A stretch of DNA of 64,000 nucleotides from the NCBI RefSeq assembly GCF_008831285.2, contig NC_045141.1, positions 7,239,353 through 7,303,352 on the forward strand, in the 5' to 3' direction. Position 1 is the first letter of the stretch, and the number at the start of each line of letters is the position of its first letter. Below, in pieces: positions 1 through 13,079 of the stretch. The notes beneath the pieces were generated by a model. That model saw only the letters and a list, made by a program, of their open reading frames with translations, ran no database searches and was not told the DNA's origin. The stretch is from Nymphaea colorata. Lineage: Eukaryota > Streptophyta > Magnoliopsida > Nymphaeales > Nymphaeaceae. The translations under genes were made by a program, and so were the position numbers.

Positions 1-40
1 CTACTTCTATCAAGAGTATTCACCAATCATAGGTCAAAAT

Positions 41-1440
41 GTGACATTAGCTATCCATGATTTTTTTATGAAAGGAAAAATAGTGAACAACGTAAACAAT
101 ACAATGATTTTCATCGATGCTAAGAAAGAAGGTGCTAGAATAATGAAAGTGTACCAACTGATATCTCTATGTAACACTATCTATAATATCATTGCAATGC
201 TCATAGTTCTCATAATGAAGCCCATTATGGATAGAATCATCCATCCTAATCAGGCTTCATTTGTAAAAGCAAGGCACCTTCAAGACGTCTGGACTAACGA
301 GGTTATCAATTCAGAGGAATTTTGGGACAATAATGGATGTTGTCTAAAACTAGACTTATCTACCGTATGACTATGTGCCATGGAAGTTTTCAAAAAAATG
401 CATGTTACTTCTTGGGTTTCATCTGTGATGGGTGGAAAGGGTCATGGAATGTGTAGAGATAGTGATCTAAGAAGTGATTGTTAATAGGAATTAGGGAGAA
501 AATTTTGCTGGTACTAGGGTTTAAGGCAAGGAAATCTCATGTCACCCTACCTATTTGTAATGATCATGGAGATTTTTAAATGAAAGCTTCTAGCTGAGGT
601 ACATCTCAAGAATATCCAGATTCCAAGATCCAAAGGGTCAAGCAAGAAATTTTCACCCTCATGTCATCTGATGATGCCTTGTTCATTAGTAATTCCTCCA
701 ACAAGTCTCTTACCATCATTAAACTTTTGTTTTTTTTTTTGAGAAATACTTGGGTGGCAAGAAGACCAAGCTCCTCTCTTATGTAAAGAGAAATGCTTGA
801 CATGTCACATCTTAACAACTCTCTCATATTATTGGATTATGACATTTAAATTGCCCAGAAGTGTCTAGAAAAAAAAGCAACCTTGCACCAGATCATTGTG
901 GAATGAGGATGAAGATGCCCACCATATTCACTTAGTATGTTAGAAAAGTGTCTCCTACCGTTGAAGATGTTGTTGGATTAAAGAGAATGAAAGAAACAAA
1001 TCAAGTCTTTCTCACCCGTGGCTGCATAAGAATGATGGACAATGGCCTTTGGGCATGGTTTATAAGGTGAAATATTTTTGTAGGCACCCTATGTGAACCT
1101 CAAAGAAGCCGCTCAAGGAACATGGAGTTGGAAGGGATTGGGATATTTCTGGTCCTATATCCAAAATTAAGTTGAATGGAAAGTTAGTGATGGAGCTCAA
1201 GTTTGTTACTGGACAGACAAATGGAATGGTTGAATTCGACTACATGAGATAGACAGGCAGACTTATGGACTGATTGGAAATTGGCTAAGTATTAGGTTTG
1301 AAGATGTCATAGATAAGAGCCTAGCTAAGATTGAAGTGATCAGCATGGAGGTCCTCCCTTCCCAGCCCATTATATCACCTTCCAATAGAGAATACATATT
1401 GATGTAGAGAAAGGATTGTGTGGCTCAACTAGGGATATCT
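41..1440 (+). pseudogene. Non-LTR retrotransposon (L1-type LINE) reverse transcriptase remnant
   Basis: The first open stretch (41-370) reads like the N-terminal part of a plant LINE reverse transcriptase: a 'QLISLCNTIYNIIA' block, then 'DRIIHPNQASFVKARHLQD', then 'LKLDLS', in the usual order. After frame changes, 'GLRQGN..SPYLFVMIMEI' (about 526-575) and a 'DDALFI' block (about 665-690) match the later RT motifs, and 'SDGAQVCYWTDKWNG' (about 1175-1225) resembles the zf-RVT region downstream of RT. Stops and frameshifts separate all blocks, so no protein can be made. The catalytic F/YADD motif reads S-S-D-D and is degenerate. The 5' part (endonuclease) lies outside the window or is lost. The family call rests on motif order; the end at about 1440 is only where recognisable similarity fades. 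Confidence 0.8.
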
Positions 1441-2480
1441 AGCCCAGAAGTAGGGTCAGATCCTATTGGAAGAATGGAGGAAAGAATTATGGTCTAATTT
1501 GTTGCTAGAAAAAAGTCATTGGTACATGTATATAGTGTATGAAGTAGGGCTTAGAAGTCAACACATAATGAAAGGACACAAGATCCTCATAACATGTGAA
1601 TATTGTACGGAGAAGAGGAAGAGACAAACATGTGTTGGTGACTTGTAAGAAGTTCAGAGAAGTTGGGAAATCAGATGGTGCTAAATTTGGTGTATTAAAA
1701 CCTCCGAAAAAGGATAGCCAAAAAAAGTTTAAAGAGGCAAATGTAAAGGAAAATGAGAGGGGTCTAGTTCTCCAAATGCTGGAAAGTGACATTCTTTATC
1801 ATCTGCTAGAAACTTTGGTATTATTGAAATCAATGCATTCATAAGGGCTAGAAGTTGATGAATTTGAGCCTTCATGCCACAATTTGGAGATCGTAAAGGA
1901 ATGTGTTGTTTAGTCTGAAGCTGGGGCAAAGTATGCAATCAAAATTATCTATATGGTTGGATATAAGATTGTACCATGAGGATAAGAAAAGCAGCCATGC
2001 CAATGAAATGCTTGGTCATGTGGTTAGCATGAGGATTGTAGGAAGGAGCAAGATTGTAGGTATAAATCAAAATGGTGAGGGTAGAGAGCATGTGGTGTTC
2101 ATGAGGAACTCTGGCTTTAGTTCTCAAGAAGGCAAAATGGAGGTGATGGAGAGAATATTATCCTACCACAAGGAATATTTTACCCAAGTACTTTTAACCA
2201 TGAAGTAGTGGTGGCTTTTCTTTAATGTCATTAGTTTCTCTTTTTCTATATAGAATACTATTTCTTTAATTATCATGTATTTTGAATGGACATGAACGGA
2301 ACTTCTAAACTTGAGATGACCTCATGAAATTGAGCATATTCATAAGGCTAAGTTTTGTAATTGGTGTAATTAACATTTATGTAAATAAAATTTTATTAGT
2401 GTACTTATATATTTATATTTTATGCACAACAATAATATCCTTACATTTAAAATAAATTTTATGAATTATATACCAAGGGT
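1441..2480. other. Anonymous stretch, possibly LINE-derived
   Basis: Only short open frames with stops in every phase are present (for example 1466-1648 and 1903-2208, +). A few phrases recall the basic region of LINE ORF1-like proteins, but nothing is convincing. The last 250 bases are very AT-rich (AATAAA-type runs near 2380), as at the tail of a retroelement or in plain intergenic DNA. Confidence 0.3.
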
Positions 2481-2489
2481 GATTGTGAA

Positions 2490-3010
2490 GGTCTTGCAAA
2501 TGAAGGAATGTAGCTTGCTCAGCATCCTCAGAAGGTCGTAGGAGATACATGGGATTTCTCATTAATGGGTTCAGTTTTACATAAAAATGTAGAAGAACAC
2601 CAATAAACTTAGAACAATGGTGTCGTTGTTACTGCAAAAACATATAGCCTTCAAATGCACATCTCACATATCCTGTTCTCGGAGAAGTGAGTTATTAGTT
2701 ATCATGGAGGCATCACAAATATTACTGAAATTGAACCTCATCCTAATGTAAGCTTTGTCTTGTTCAAGTATCAATGGTTTGACTTTCTCAGTCCAGACAA
2801 TAGAAGTGTTAAAGTTGATGGATATGAGTTCACATTTTCAATACAAGATGTTAGAGCATGATAGATGAACCCTTTATATTAGCTAACCAAGTGGAACAAG
2901 TCCTTATGTCCAAAATCCCATTGAAGGAGATTGACGAGTAGTTGTGAGAACAAAGCCAAGGGATTTTTATGATATATTTGGCAATGAAGTAAATGAAATT
3001 ACTGATGAGG
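2490..3010 (+). pseudogene. CACTA (En/Spm) transposon protein remnant, DUF4216-like region
   Basis: Joining three frames by eye gives the order found at the C-terminal side of plant CACTA TNP2-type proteins: an 'NNGVVVTA' block (about 2612-2640), a 'ISYHGGITNITEIEPHPN' stretch, 'VSFVLFKYQWFD' (about 2750-2785), 'VDGYEFTF' (about 2818), then a 'NQVEQVL..NPIEGD.RVVVRTKPRDFYD' block (about 2885-2973), followed by an acidic tail. This is the DUF4216 pattern usually carried in one protein with the TNP2 transposase and DUF4218. Several in-frame stops and at least two frameshifts make it non-functional. The TNP2 catalytic part is absent upstream, where LINE-like sequence sits instead, so this is a truncated fragment. 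Confidence 0.65.
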
Positions 3011-3219
3011 ATGAGATAAATGTGACAGAATGTGCATCATATAATAGATCATTACTAGATGACCTTGATAATGACAGTGATATCTCATGGACTACATCAG
3101 ATGTCCTAATATTTTGATTGCCAATAGACCTACTATACCTGCAAATGCAAATATACAACATGATGAAAAAGATGCACAGGTATTTGCACAAAATGCTTGG
3201 AGTTACAATTAATTGCATA

Positions 3220-6200
3220 TTACTGGTGATTGAATTATCATTTACTTTCCTTTACTTTCCTCGATTGTGAAACCTTGCACCTTAAAATGCCAAACAACTA
3301 CTCATTGCCCACTAATTTGCCTAACATGGTTCTTGTGAGCCATGGATAGTAGTAACTTTGTTTCCCATTTAATATGAGTTGTGACTTCCAATAGTTATCG
3401 TACTCACTTCTTGTTTATTTGGAGAAAAACCATGTATAGGAGAATCTCAATCTATTTTCGAAGGTACTGATATATATATGTATAAGGGAGTGGTTACCTG
3501 ATACAATATAAAGGCTTGCTCTGGTATGGCAAGATTATTGTCTTCTGCCAGTTACAACAAATGAAGCAGTTTTAAATTCTTCTTTTTTTTCTTTGTGTAC
3601 GAACCATGTATGTGTTAAATTTATGATAGTTTATATTGTGTTAACTTGAAATTGCTTCATGGTGAATTTTGATTACTATTGGAGCCAAGAAGTTTCTAGA
3701 CATTTCAGTTCGTCAAGCTTTTATGTATATTTCTATATAATTATAACAACTATAAAGCTGTAATATTTAAATAATAATAATATGTTGTGTACATGTTGTT
3801 AACGTTACTAAAGCTATAATGCATTATCCTAGCGGACATGCATTGGCCTTTTGCTACACGGAAGTCGTGTTAGCAGATGGCAGTCTATAACATGTTTTCT
3901 CATTAATAAGGCATAAGTAGTGTGCCCTCAACATCGCTTAATGGTTTACGGGAGACATGCATTTGCTTTCGAGCTGTTAGTAAAAGTCATGTGTAATGTC
4001 GTGCTTTGTGTTACAACTACAACATAACTTCATCATTAACGTTGTTGTTGGGCCTTATGAAAGCAGTCTTCCATGCAATCTTGGGTAGTGCACTTGCTAA
4101 GGTAGGGACCACATAACTCAGTTACTTGTTTTCAACATCACTAAGTGTAAATCCTCGTAGTCATTAAGTTGCAAATATGGAAGTCAATTTGTTTTTCAAG
4201 AATTTGAAATATCCTTCAAATGAAGAGAAGGAGAAAAAAAGGGAAACAAATGAGTTTACTTAAAAGAAAACCCTACTTTTCTTTGAGAGGTACAAAGGAG
4301 CATTGAGAAAACAACTTGTCTTCTATATTTGCAGCTCAATTTCAATCACATGATTTTCTTGGAATCAATAGCGGAACTAATTCCCATTAGGTCTGCTATA
4401 TGAGGAACTGATCGGTAACTAATTCCTATATACTGATCTCAGTTATATTATTTTTTGTAGGTAAACAAAGACCTTCTCCATTGAAAGTCACCCTGGAGCA
4501 ACTCGGAAGTGACAAGTACTACATCCACTGCAAACATGACGGAGATCGCCCCCATCTTTTACTAATCATAAATGCAAGTGTAATGCGGCAAGTGGTACTT
4601 GTCCCTATGAATTTAACCCGTCCACTGCCTTGACTCATTTAATGAACTGTAAAGAGACAAAGGGACGCGGTCACTCAAACAACTTCATGGAAGATTCCTC
4701 TGACTTCATGAAGGTAGTATCACGTTGTAAATTTAATTATTTTGGTACCTCAAGGTTGAGTCAATACGTCACCTTGGTTCATCCAACATTTGAAGAGACA
4801 CTGACTACTGAATGTGGGCCTCCATTATTTCCCATAGGATTTGGGACCATAGAAGTATGTCCTGTCGACTTTTATCTCCAAACTAAATGGTCTCCTTAGT
4901 GCATTCGTGGAGCATTCATAGCAAGATTCAAGTACAAACTAGCTGCTATAGTAACATCGGCCAAAAAGTTACTGAATCACGATTGATGCCCAGACCTTCC
5001 AAAATCGAAAGCTATAACATGGACACGAATTAAGAGGTTCGCATGATTGAGGAGGTCAACACGTGATTTGGTGAAACTGCCACGAAATGATCAGAACAAC
5101 TCATTCTTGTGTTCAAAAGCATGCAACTTTTTCCATGTCCCATCTGACCATGTATTATGTAACGAGAGGACCATCTGAAACATAACTGAAAAGTAGAAAA
5201 AGAAAGCAACCAGGCTTCCGAGTCTTCGTTTCCAGTTGTTATCATTTGATGTTAGACTACGAGGCGAAACCAGCTTATCAATGGCTAGCGATAGTCCCCA
5301 TTCTAATAAGTGACATTCAGCATTATCCATTTCCTTCTTTGGCGCCATGGCATACCTATTGTTGGGACTCGTAATGGACACATAACTAAGCTGTTGTTGG
5401 AAAGGAAGTTGCCGCGCTTTCTCGCATGGTATGGTTCGTGTGACATCGTTCCTGCCAAATAATAAACCGTACACTTAACTCTTAACTCTAGTTAAAAATA
5501 TCAATTATATCGAAGGAATGACAAAAATTTCCCTTTTTAGAAAAGGTGAAAAAGACTTTTTTATTTAAAAGAACAAAGTTGGAAAGCATATGCTTCACGT
5601 ATCCCACAGACCATTTTTTGGTAGCTAGTCGTAAAAGTAAAATCTGCTTAGGAAATCAGGAACGTAAGGCTTAAATTCAGAATATATCCAAAAAGTATGC
5701 CCATATATAAATGCAATTATCAGTAAGATAAAACACGACATAATTTTCATATATTACGAGCTTGCCCGTAAAACCACAAAACCCAAGAGCATACTTTGGT
5801 CCTCAGCGACTTGGTGTTCCTTAGTTGGAATTCCATGCACATGCCTGTTTTCTCTATCAAAGAAAATAATTTGCATTAAAATAGACTACCTAAATTCGTG
5901 GAAAGTGAAAATCAGATGACCTAAAAGACGTATCAGTTGGGAACATCTTTCCGGCAAGATTATTGCATCTTATGTCATGCAGGTTCGAGTCAGTAAAGAT
6001 CTTCGCCTTTTGTCTAGGTCAAAATTACGTTAATCTGCACAACGTAAGATGTAGTAAGATGTACACTAGTAAAGGTCTCTTCCAATCATCGTTTAAGATA
6101 ATCTTAGCTTTGAAAGAACTATTAGTACTGTATCTACTGAAGACTGGTGTTCAAAATGTTGAGGTTGATCGTAGTGCGGAGCATGTATAGTCCATTCGTG

Positions 6201-8830
6201 CACTCGGTACAGGTGTTGACAATTCAATACTGCCATGGCCGGGCTCAAAACAGTAGCCAGTTTTTTGTCGGATACAGACATAGATATTGACGCAACCGGA
6301 CCACCTGGTTTGAGTTGTCCGCAACATTGGCTCCATTATCTGTAACATTGCTTGACGGCAGGGGCTGAGGCAGGTGTGGGCACTCCATGGACAATTGCCA
6401 CACAGACCAAAAAAATACTTGTTTTCATATTCGTAGTTCAGGATAAATTTTCTCATTTACATATTGGTGCCCCTTAACTAGGGCCCCTTAATCAGCATTT
6501 CTGACGCCGCCCCTGGAGATGCCATTTTCACCTGGCTATCAAACTTGGTGCCCCTGGAGGTACTTGTTTAAAAGTGAGTTCACAATCTCCGTATCAAGGC
6601 CATTTGTGCAAGTTGACCAATAGGAATGTCCGTGACGGATCATCTTGAAGTACTATACTTGCATAAAGACGCCTCAGTTCAATTAATGTGCCAAGAATGA
6701 CAAGGAGACCAACTGGCTAGCTCGGTCACTAATACTGTGGCATATGCAGGTACTTCTTGTTCCATATGTAGCTTATAAATTTAGAACATGAGCGTCCGAC
6801 TTAGGACCATTTTGGTGTCTTGACTAGCCAGGCATGGACCACGTTTATAGTTGATAAGTATCGGGTGCATGCTATGAATGCGTATCAAGGTAGTTTTCTA
6901 GGCATGCATTCAACTTTCACATTACTGTGCCCACGGGGTTTTAAGCTTGCTCATGATATGGCGACCTGGTGATATTTCACAATTACTCATGCATGCTAGA
7001 TGTATAGATAATAGAACTAGCCTTAACTCTGAGCACATTCCAGAAAAGAGGGCTAATATACGTTGACGAATGCAGTTAGTTAAGCTTCAATTGTCATGGG
7101 TAGGTGATAAGAACGTTGTAATAGAACAGTCTGATGACTCTGATCTAGACACTGGAGGTGCTCCTCTTTCGATCTCACAAGACAAGGATAAAAATGTAGA
7201 GTACTCAATGAAATCTAGAAGTGAGCATATAATTTTGTGAAATTGAGAATGCAGTAAATCTTTGAAAACATTTCGACAATAGTTGGAACATGTTTGAACA
7301 CACTTAATGACAGCGGGAAAGCCCAGCAACTTCAAAATATCATTAAATTATATGCTAAAAATTACAGAAGGATAAGTTGTCTTGCGCCTGTTCAGGGAAT
7401 GATAAGAATGATGCTGGAAGGCCTAGGTTTACTGACGTTGTTAATCTTTTAGAATGAACTTGCATCAATTACGTTGCCATTTCTACGTTGGCAATAACGT
7501 CAAATATTAGGCCATGGCAAAGGATTACGGTTAATTAATAACACCATAATCTGCATGATTGGGTAATTGTCAGGTACAAATTAAAAATTGCGTTGGTGTC
7601 ATAATTTGTATTCCATTTTGTGTTTGTATTGAAGTACGTAGAAGTGAACCTCCTAATGTATATTTTTAGTATATGGTCCCCTATTGAAGTCTTTTTTAGC
7701 TTTTTTAACAACAATAGAATGTGCATCCTACCGGGATAAGGATCTCTTTCTTTTACATTTTACCTGTTTATAAGTTGAAGATAATTACTAACCAGGGTGT
7801 GCGCATGATTAACTAGTCTCTATTTGTATCACTGTTGTGGATATCAAACAAAATTTTTGAAAAGCAAGCCGAAGCAGTTTTAATCCACAATTTATCCGTT
7901 ATCCCATAGCTTAATCCTTTTTTGTGAATCATTTTTTTTTTCGTTTGGTTTATGACAAAGTATTCCTGAATTTTGAATGTTCTCCTAGAGCTTATAAAAT
8001 TTGCATTCAAGCTATTGGGCGACTGTCTGGCATTTTTATCCTTCCAGCACCAACAAACGTAGCAAGGGTAAAGTTTTTTCTTTTACTTGTTTCTCTTTTC
8101 GGGCTTAATTATCTGTTAAATTTTGAACTGAGTGAATAGTTACTTCAAAGTCGATTCTAATTTATTATTCGAGAAAACAAATCATTATTTTCCTATCACA
8201 TATCCTACCAACTTTTTGTCCATGATTTAATAGCATGGATGGTTAGGCATGCATGGAGGGCACGAAGGGTCAGTTATTCTTGATTAAGGTGGCAACGTTA
8301 TTTAAATTACAAGTGTTATTCCAAATTTAGGATAATAATTTTTCTTCCGTTCTTTAAATGGACGCAGTAGTTTTATGATATCTCAACATCAAATTCCAGC
8401 CAACGGTGATAGGGATCCTTCACAGTTTTTGTTTTCTCTTCTTGGTGCTTACATCTACAGTTGAGCATGTGGTCCTAGATGATTAATTATTTGCAGATGA
8501 CAGGGCATACTACCAATCTACTATTTGTGATTGGAAAGCCTCTACTTTTTCATTTTTCAGATTGAGGGAAAAGCAAAACATCTCTTGTACGGAAGCATTT
8601 TTTTTATTTGTGAAGATACGGCTGAATTAGGACATTTGGTTGGCAGCTTAAAAATTTTAGTTTTGTGAAAGCCAAACTTTATGAAAACCTGATTGAAAGC
8701 CCAGGTTTTTATAACCTGGTTTGGATATTTGGATGGCAAGACAAAAACTTGGAAAGGGGGCAAGAAACAGTTTTGCCTGAAAATTCTGGGAGCAGTGTAA
8801 ACACCCCAAGTTTTTCACAGTCCAAATGAC
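3220..8830. other. Anonymous intergenic DNA without recognisable genes
   Basis: No open frame here has a pattern I can assign. 3780-4150 contains repeated short motifs with GTTAACG/CGTTACT flavour that could be subterminal CACTA sequence belonging to the upstream fragment. The stretch 4450-5470 has a slightly higher GC content and two short opposed open frames (4630-4899 + and 5091-5474 -), but neither has a family signature. Around 8620-8740 there is a short AT-rich segment with 'AACCTGGTTT'-type inverted motifs, perhaps a decayed MITE. Confidence 0.4.
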
Positions 8831-11100
8831 CATTTTACCTCTCACAATGAGTTTTTCAACAGGTTCTCTAAAAGATTTCAACAATAGAGGTCGTTGACAT
8901 GAATCAAAGCTAAAACCATTTCATGCAGGCATTTGACACCTAGGCCATGTTCACTTAGTTTGTTGCCACCCTTTCTAACTGATCATTTTGCCCCTATTTT
9001 AGGCGAAACTTCATCTAGGACATTTCTCACTATTACAAGTTCACAGCAACATTACTGCCAGGCCACTAACTTCACCTTAGCTCAAACCAGCTCACTCTAG
9101 CTCAAGTCAGCTCAGTACATCAAGTCACATGCCGTTTATAGCTCATCAGGACCAAGTCAAACCTGGCTAAGCTCAACTTAGGATCCTCTCAGTGAACCTA
9201 AGTATTTCCAAAATTACATTTAGTTCTATAATTCAAATTATAGTTCTACAGCAGTTATCCTAACAAGCACAATGCAACTCTCTCTTATTTAGCAAGTTCT
9301 GAGCTTCACTTCAGCTCAACCTGAACAAGTTAGCTGGCACAAAAGTGGGATCGTGTTCTGTAGTACAAGTCTACGTTGTCAAGTTGCAGACATGTCACTT
9401 AATAAGTAGTTCAACTTCTGAGCTCATAGATGATCAAATCATAAATCAACTGTCCTGTACCTTCACACCGTTGTGATCAGATTCATTTCACCAGAGTATT
9501 TCTGAGTTCCTTTTGGGTTGGCGTACACCCCAAATCTCATTTTTCCATTTTGCCCTTAGTTGTCACCCTAACATGAGTCATTTTGATACCATCAATTTAC
9601 AAAAATGCATTTTTGAAAGGGCAAGTGATAAATTTTTCAAATGAAACTTGACATGGCCATAGAACTAAATCTAACCTACATGGTCAGTTTATCCACAAGG
9701 CCCATATTTCGGTTCGAGGGACAAAATGGTCCGTTTTCCATACATGCATTATTTCTTCTTAAATTACGAACTACATGAACCTTAGTTGGGAACCCACATG
9801 CACTAAAGCTGAGTCCAGCAGGCCCATGCCTAGCTTGAGCTTGCTTCAAGCCTGATCGAACTAAATTGAGTCAGATTGAAAGAGCCAGCGGAGCCTGCAT
9901 GTAGCCTAGGTCCAGACTTAGTCCAATACCGAACCGATCCTAGGTCACAGATGCACTAGCTGAGTCTGAACTTACATAGCCCTGCATGAGCCGGGCATTC
10001 CCAGTCCTAATTTTCAATCCAGATCTCTATATCAATTTCCCTATCTGTAGTCTCTATGTGTGGAGATTCTGATCTCATGTCCAGATTTGTTTTCTAGAAC
10101 TTTTTCTAGGTCCATATCTTGCTAAGGATTTCTGAACTATGTCTATATCAAGAAACTAGATCCAATGAACCTGGACACATGCATGATGGCCTGTGTATAG
10201 TGCAAGGTCTGCATCAAAAATTTATCTCTCATTTTCATAGTCCATGTAACATGGCTTGTCCAAATTATCTGCAAATCAGTCTGCTTTAGACAGAACTAAT
10301 TTTCATGCATAATTGACTCCAGATTGAGCAAAATATCATTTCATATATGCATTATATAGGTTTTAAGCTAAAGTTTTCACCCTGGTATTGTGCCACATGA
10401 AAACGATAGCACTTTAGTCCTATATCAATGAAGAGGGAGGAAATTTCTCCCACAACCAGCTCTAAAAGAGAAGCCAACCTCCTCTCCTTTTCCACGACCA
10501 CCGAAGCAGCAAAAGAGCACAATTCATTTGGTAAAATTCCAGACAAGTGCTTATAATTTCCAACTCGGGTCAAAAGCTAAATTTCTTTCTTTAGAGTCAG
10601 AGTTAGGTCCCTGGTTCAGTTCATGGTGGTGATAAGCGAAGCTCGCCAAGCTCAGTTCTGAAGAACTAGTCTCGTGCTCCATGGAAGGGTGCAGGCTCAG
10701 GGTCATCCAAGTCAGGTAATTTCTTATTTTCTTTCTTATTCCAATTTAGTTCCTTTTTTCTAATTTTCTAGCTAGCATGCCTTAGTTTTATTTTTTACTT
10801 TTAAGCATGCCTAGCTTAGGATATCTCTATTTAGGCACCTACTATATGTTTTATTTCTTTTAAACATGTTGTAGTTAAGTTTATTTTTCTGTCCGTTGGC
10901 TAGGCATGGTGGTCAGGTATACCTGCTTCTTAGTTTCTCTTATGTAATTTCAGTCTTCAATTTCAAGTAGTATTTCATGCATATTTTATATATTTTCCCT
11001 TCAAGTCAATTATATTTCGTATTGGTTCAAGCATGTGTACATGTTTTACGATCCACAAGCTCATTTTGATTAGAATACACCATGAAAGGGTGTGAGTAAT
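8830..11100 (+). repeat. Long LTR-like repeat family, copy A1
   Basis: This segment aligns by eye, in order, with the later copies. The start 'accattttacc..cacaatgag' (8831) matches 26526. The CCCAAA..ACATGAACCTTAGTT block (about 9690-9790) matches 11370-11460 and 17350-17450. The block 10590-11050 matches 18480-18900. It has no coding sequence, is interspersed with 'gatct/ctagat' and 'gcctag' motifs, and behaves like the LTR of a large plant retrotransposon. Divergence is high, so the boundaries are only approximate. Confidence 0.6.
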
Positions 11101-11149
11101 GGGCTCTCTTGAAGATATATTTGGACAAATGAAATCCTAATTGAGGCTG

Positions 11150-12535
11150 ACACTTCATAAATCATGGACTTCGAAAAGGATTTCTAAAATCAGATCATTA
11201 GAAACTCCGGAAATAAATAAAAGGGTAAAACGATAATTTCCTTTTTGAGTCATATTCTTCTGCATAAACATAAGGTATAGGCCACATATTATACTTTAGT
11301 TTATGATTTTCTTTGATTTCTAAAACCTTGGTTCAAACTAATCTCCTTTTCTGAACCTATTTCAGCCCAAAGTCACACAAAATGATATTTTGGTCATTTA
11401 CAACCATGCACATATTTTCATCAAATGTAACGTAGGATCCACATGAACCTAAGTTAGCCTTTTGTCTATATTCACATGAATCTGGTAGGCCCGAGCCTTC
11501 GCTCATCCCACCTCAATTTCAAACTAAACCAGGGCTTTTAAAAAACAACCTAGATTGAGCCAGTAAACCTGCACCCAACCTCGGTTTGATCTCAATTTTG
11601 CAAAATTAAACCTAGCTCAGGTCCATTCCATGTCATGCAGCTTGAACCTACCTAACCCAGATCGAGCTAGGTCTAGGTCATGCTATTTTTAGATAATCTC
11701 AAATTCCTAATCCAAATCACATGTCCATGTCTTAATGTCATGTCTGGATCTCATATCCAGGATTTTTATCTAAGATCTATCTCTATAGATTCAGATCCAG
11801 TATTCTCATTTCAAGTTTTGGCTTTCAAATCATGATCTAGATCTCATTATCATATCTGGATCCATCTTCTAGAATTTTCTTTATAACTGGACCTAGATCT
11901 ATGTCAAGCATCAAACCAGGATCCAAGATCCACATGTGAGCTTAATACACAATATATTTCAAAAATGCATCGTGATTTTCTCACTTCACGCTTAATGTTA
12001 ATTTGCCCACGAATACTTGAAATGTGCGAAGATCTTTGTTGAGCACTCTGATGTTGACAGAATCAAAATCTATATCTATATGTGGCCAAAAAAGAACATT
12101 TTTATGATTCATATCAAATTTCAAAATATGGTTTAAATGCATGTTTTCTTCTCTTCATATTCTCACATCATTCATTCTCCACACTCAATGTCGATCTAGA
12201 CCCTTTATCAAGAATCAATCAACACTTGTCTGTGCATGTGCGGCTTTTACGGAATCAAACTCGGAGCCCGAAAGAGATTGCAGAGAGAAAAAATTGGATG
12301 AAAATGCCATTTTACACTATGGTTTTGAGTTGATAAAGGAGAGAGAGAGTGGAAAAAGTTAGTCCCATATTGATGGGCACAAAGGAGGACACTCTCTCTC
12401 TTCTATAAAATAGGGTTCTCCCCCCTCTTCTATCTAGACAATTTTAAAAGCTACCTTGAGGACCTTATAATTATAGAAAATTTCCAGTTGGTTACTCACA
12501 GAAAGGTTTAAGCTCAAACAAAAAGGGAATTTTCA
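11150..12535 (+). repeat. Long LTR-like repeat family, copy A2 (left part)
   Basis: It is collinear with 17190-18475. The clearest block is 11930-12085 ('gatccacatgtgagcttaat' onward) against 17878-18035, and the block at 12310-12530 against 18280-18475, including 'aaaagttagtcccatat', a TATA-like element and 'agctaccttgag'. The match stops abruptly near 12535, where an unrelated LRR-like stretch begins, and resumes at about 13080. Together with copy A1 this makes a partial tandem duplication of the same repeat segment. Confidence 0.75.
12403..12414 (+). promoter_or_regulatory. TATA-like element of LTR-like copy A2
   Basis: CTATAAAATAGG follows a CT-rich run. The same place in the other copies carries a TATA element as well: 18354-18363 (ATATAAATAT) and 27904-27914 (TTATAAATAGA). 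Conservation of position in diverged copies supports a promoter of the repeat, as expected within an LTR. Confidence 0.5.
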
Positions 12536-12539
12536 ATAG

Positions 12540-13075
12540 AAGGTTTGAGCGGGAGAAGGGTGTAAGTAAATGATGCAAAGAAAGCACATCTTAAGGAGAA
12601 GCACCAACTAAATAGTGCTTCTAAACAGAGGCTTTGGAACCTCAACATGGCATAGAGAGCTTGGGAATTACTAGTTATAAAGGAGATAGGCCTGCATGGT
12701 ATTTGGACACCAATTATGTGGAGCTGCGGACACTATATCTAGAATGTTGCCCATCATGGGCAACAGTGATAGAATCATTGGAAAAATAGGAGGTCAATGC
12801 CTACCCAACATTGTGTGAATTGCTGAGCATGCCTTTGCTGAAGTCCTTGGCTATTAACAAGTGTGATGGACTCAACATAATAGGTCATGACATGCCTGCC
12901 TTGGACTTGTTGGAGGTGGGAGATTGTGGCAGCCAGAACAAGTACTTCATGATACATGCCAGCTTTAAAGTTGTTGCAGTTGCTTCATCTAAACACTCTA
13001 AAGCAGCTCCCTGCTCGCCTTCTTTCACTTGATGAACTGATGGTATGGAATTTACCCAGCTAGGACGAGTGGCCA
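12540..13075 (+). pseudogene. Leucine-rich-repeat fragment, NB-LRR-like
   Basis: In the +1 series, 12720-13030 reads 'LRTLYLECCPSW', then 'LCELLSMPLLKSLAINKCDGL', then 'MPALDLLEVGDC', the spacing of degenerate LRRs in plant NB-LRR resistance proteins (L..L.I..C..L). A frameshift near 12965 continues as 'LKQLPARLLSLDELMVWNLPS', again LRR-like. There is one in-frame stop at about 12787 and no NB-ARC domain. It lies exactly where the LTR-like repeat should contain its 450-bp middle block (compare 18480-18925), so it appears as an insertion or replacement within copy A2. It could also be an unrelated leucine-rich open frame; the repeat spacing is the main support. Confidence 0.45.
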
Positions 13076-13079
13076 GCCG

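Noticed and set aside
5091-5474. 127-codon minus-strand open frame
   Set aside because: No motif recognised, opposed open frames nearby, no supporting context.
5930-6000. tRNA-like GGTTCGAGTC at about 5982
   Set aside because: The flanking bases do not pair as a T-stem and no anticodon arm or acceptor stem can be formed.
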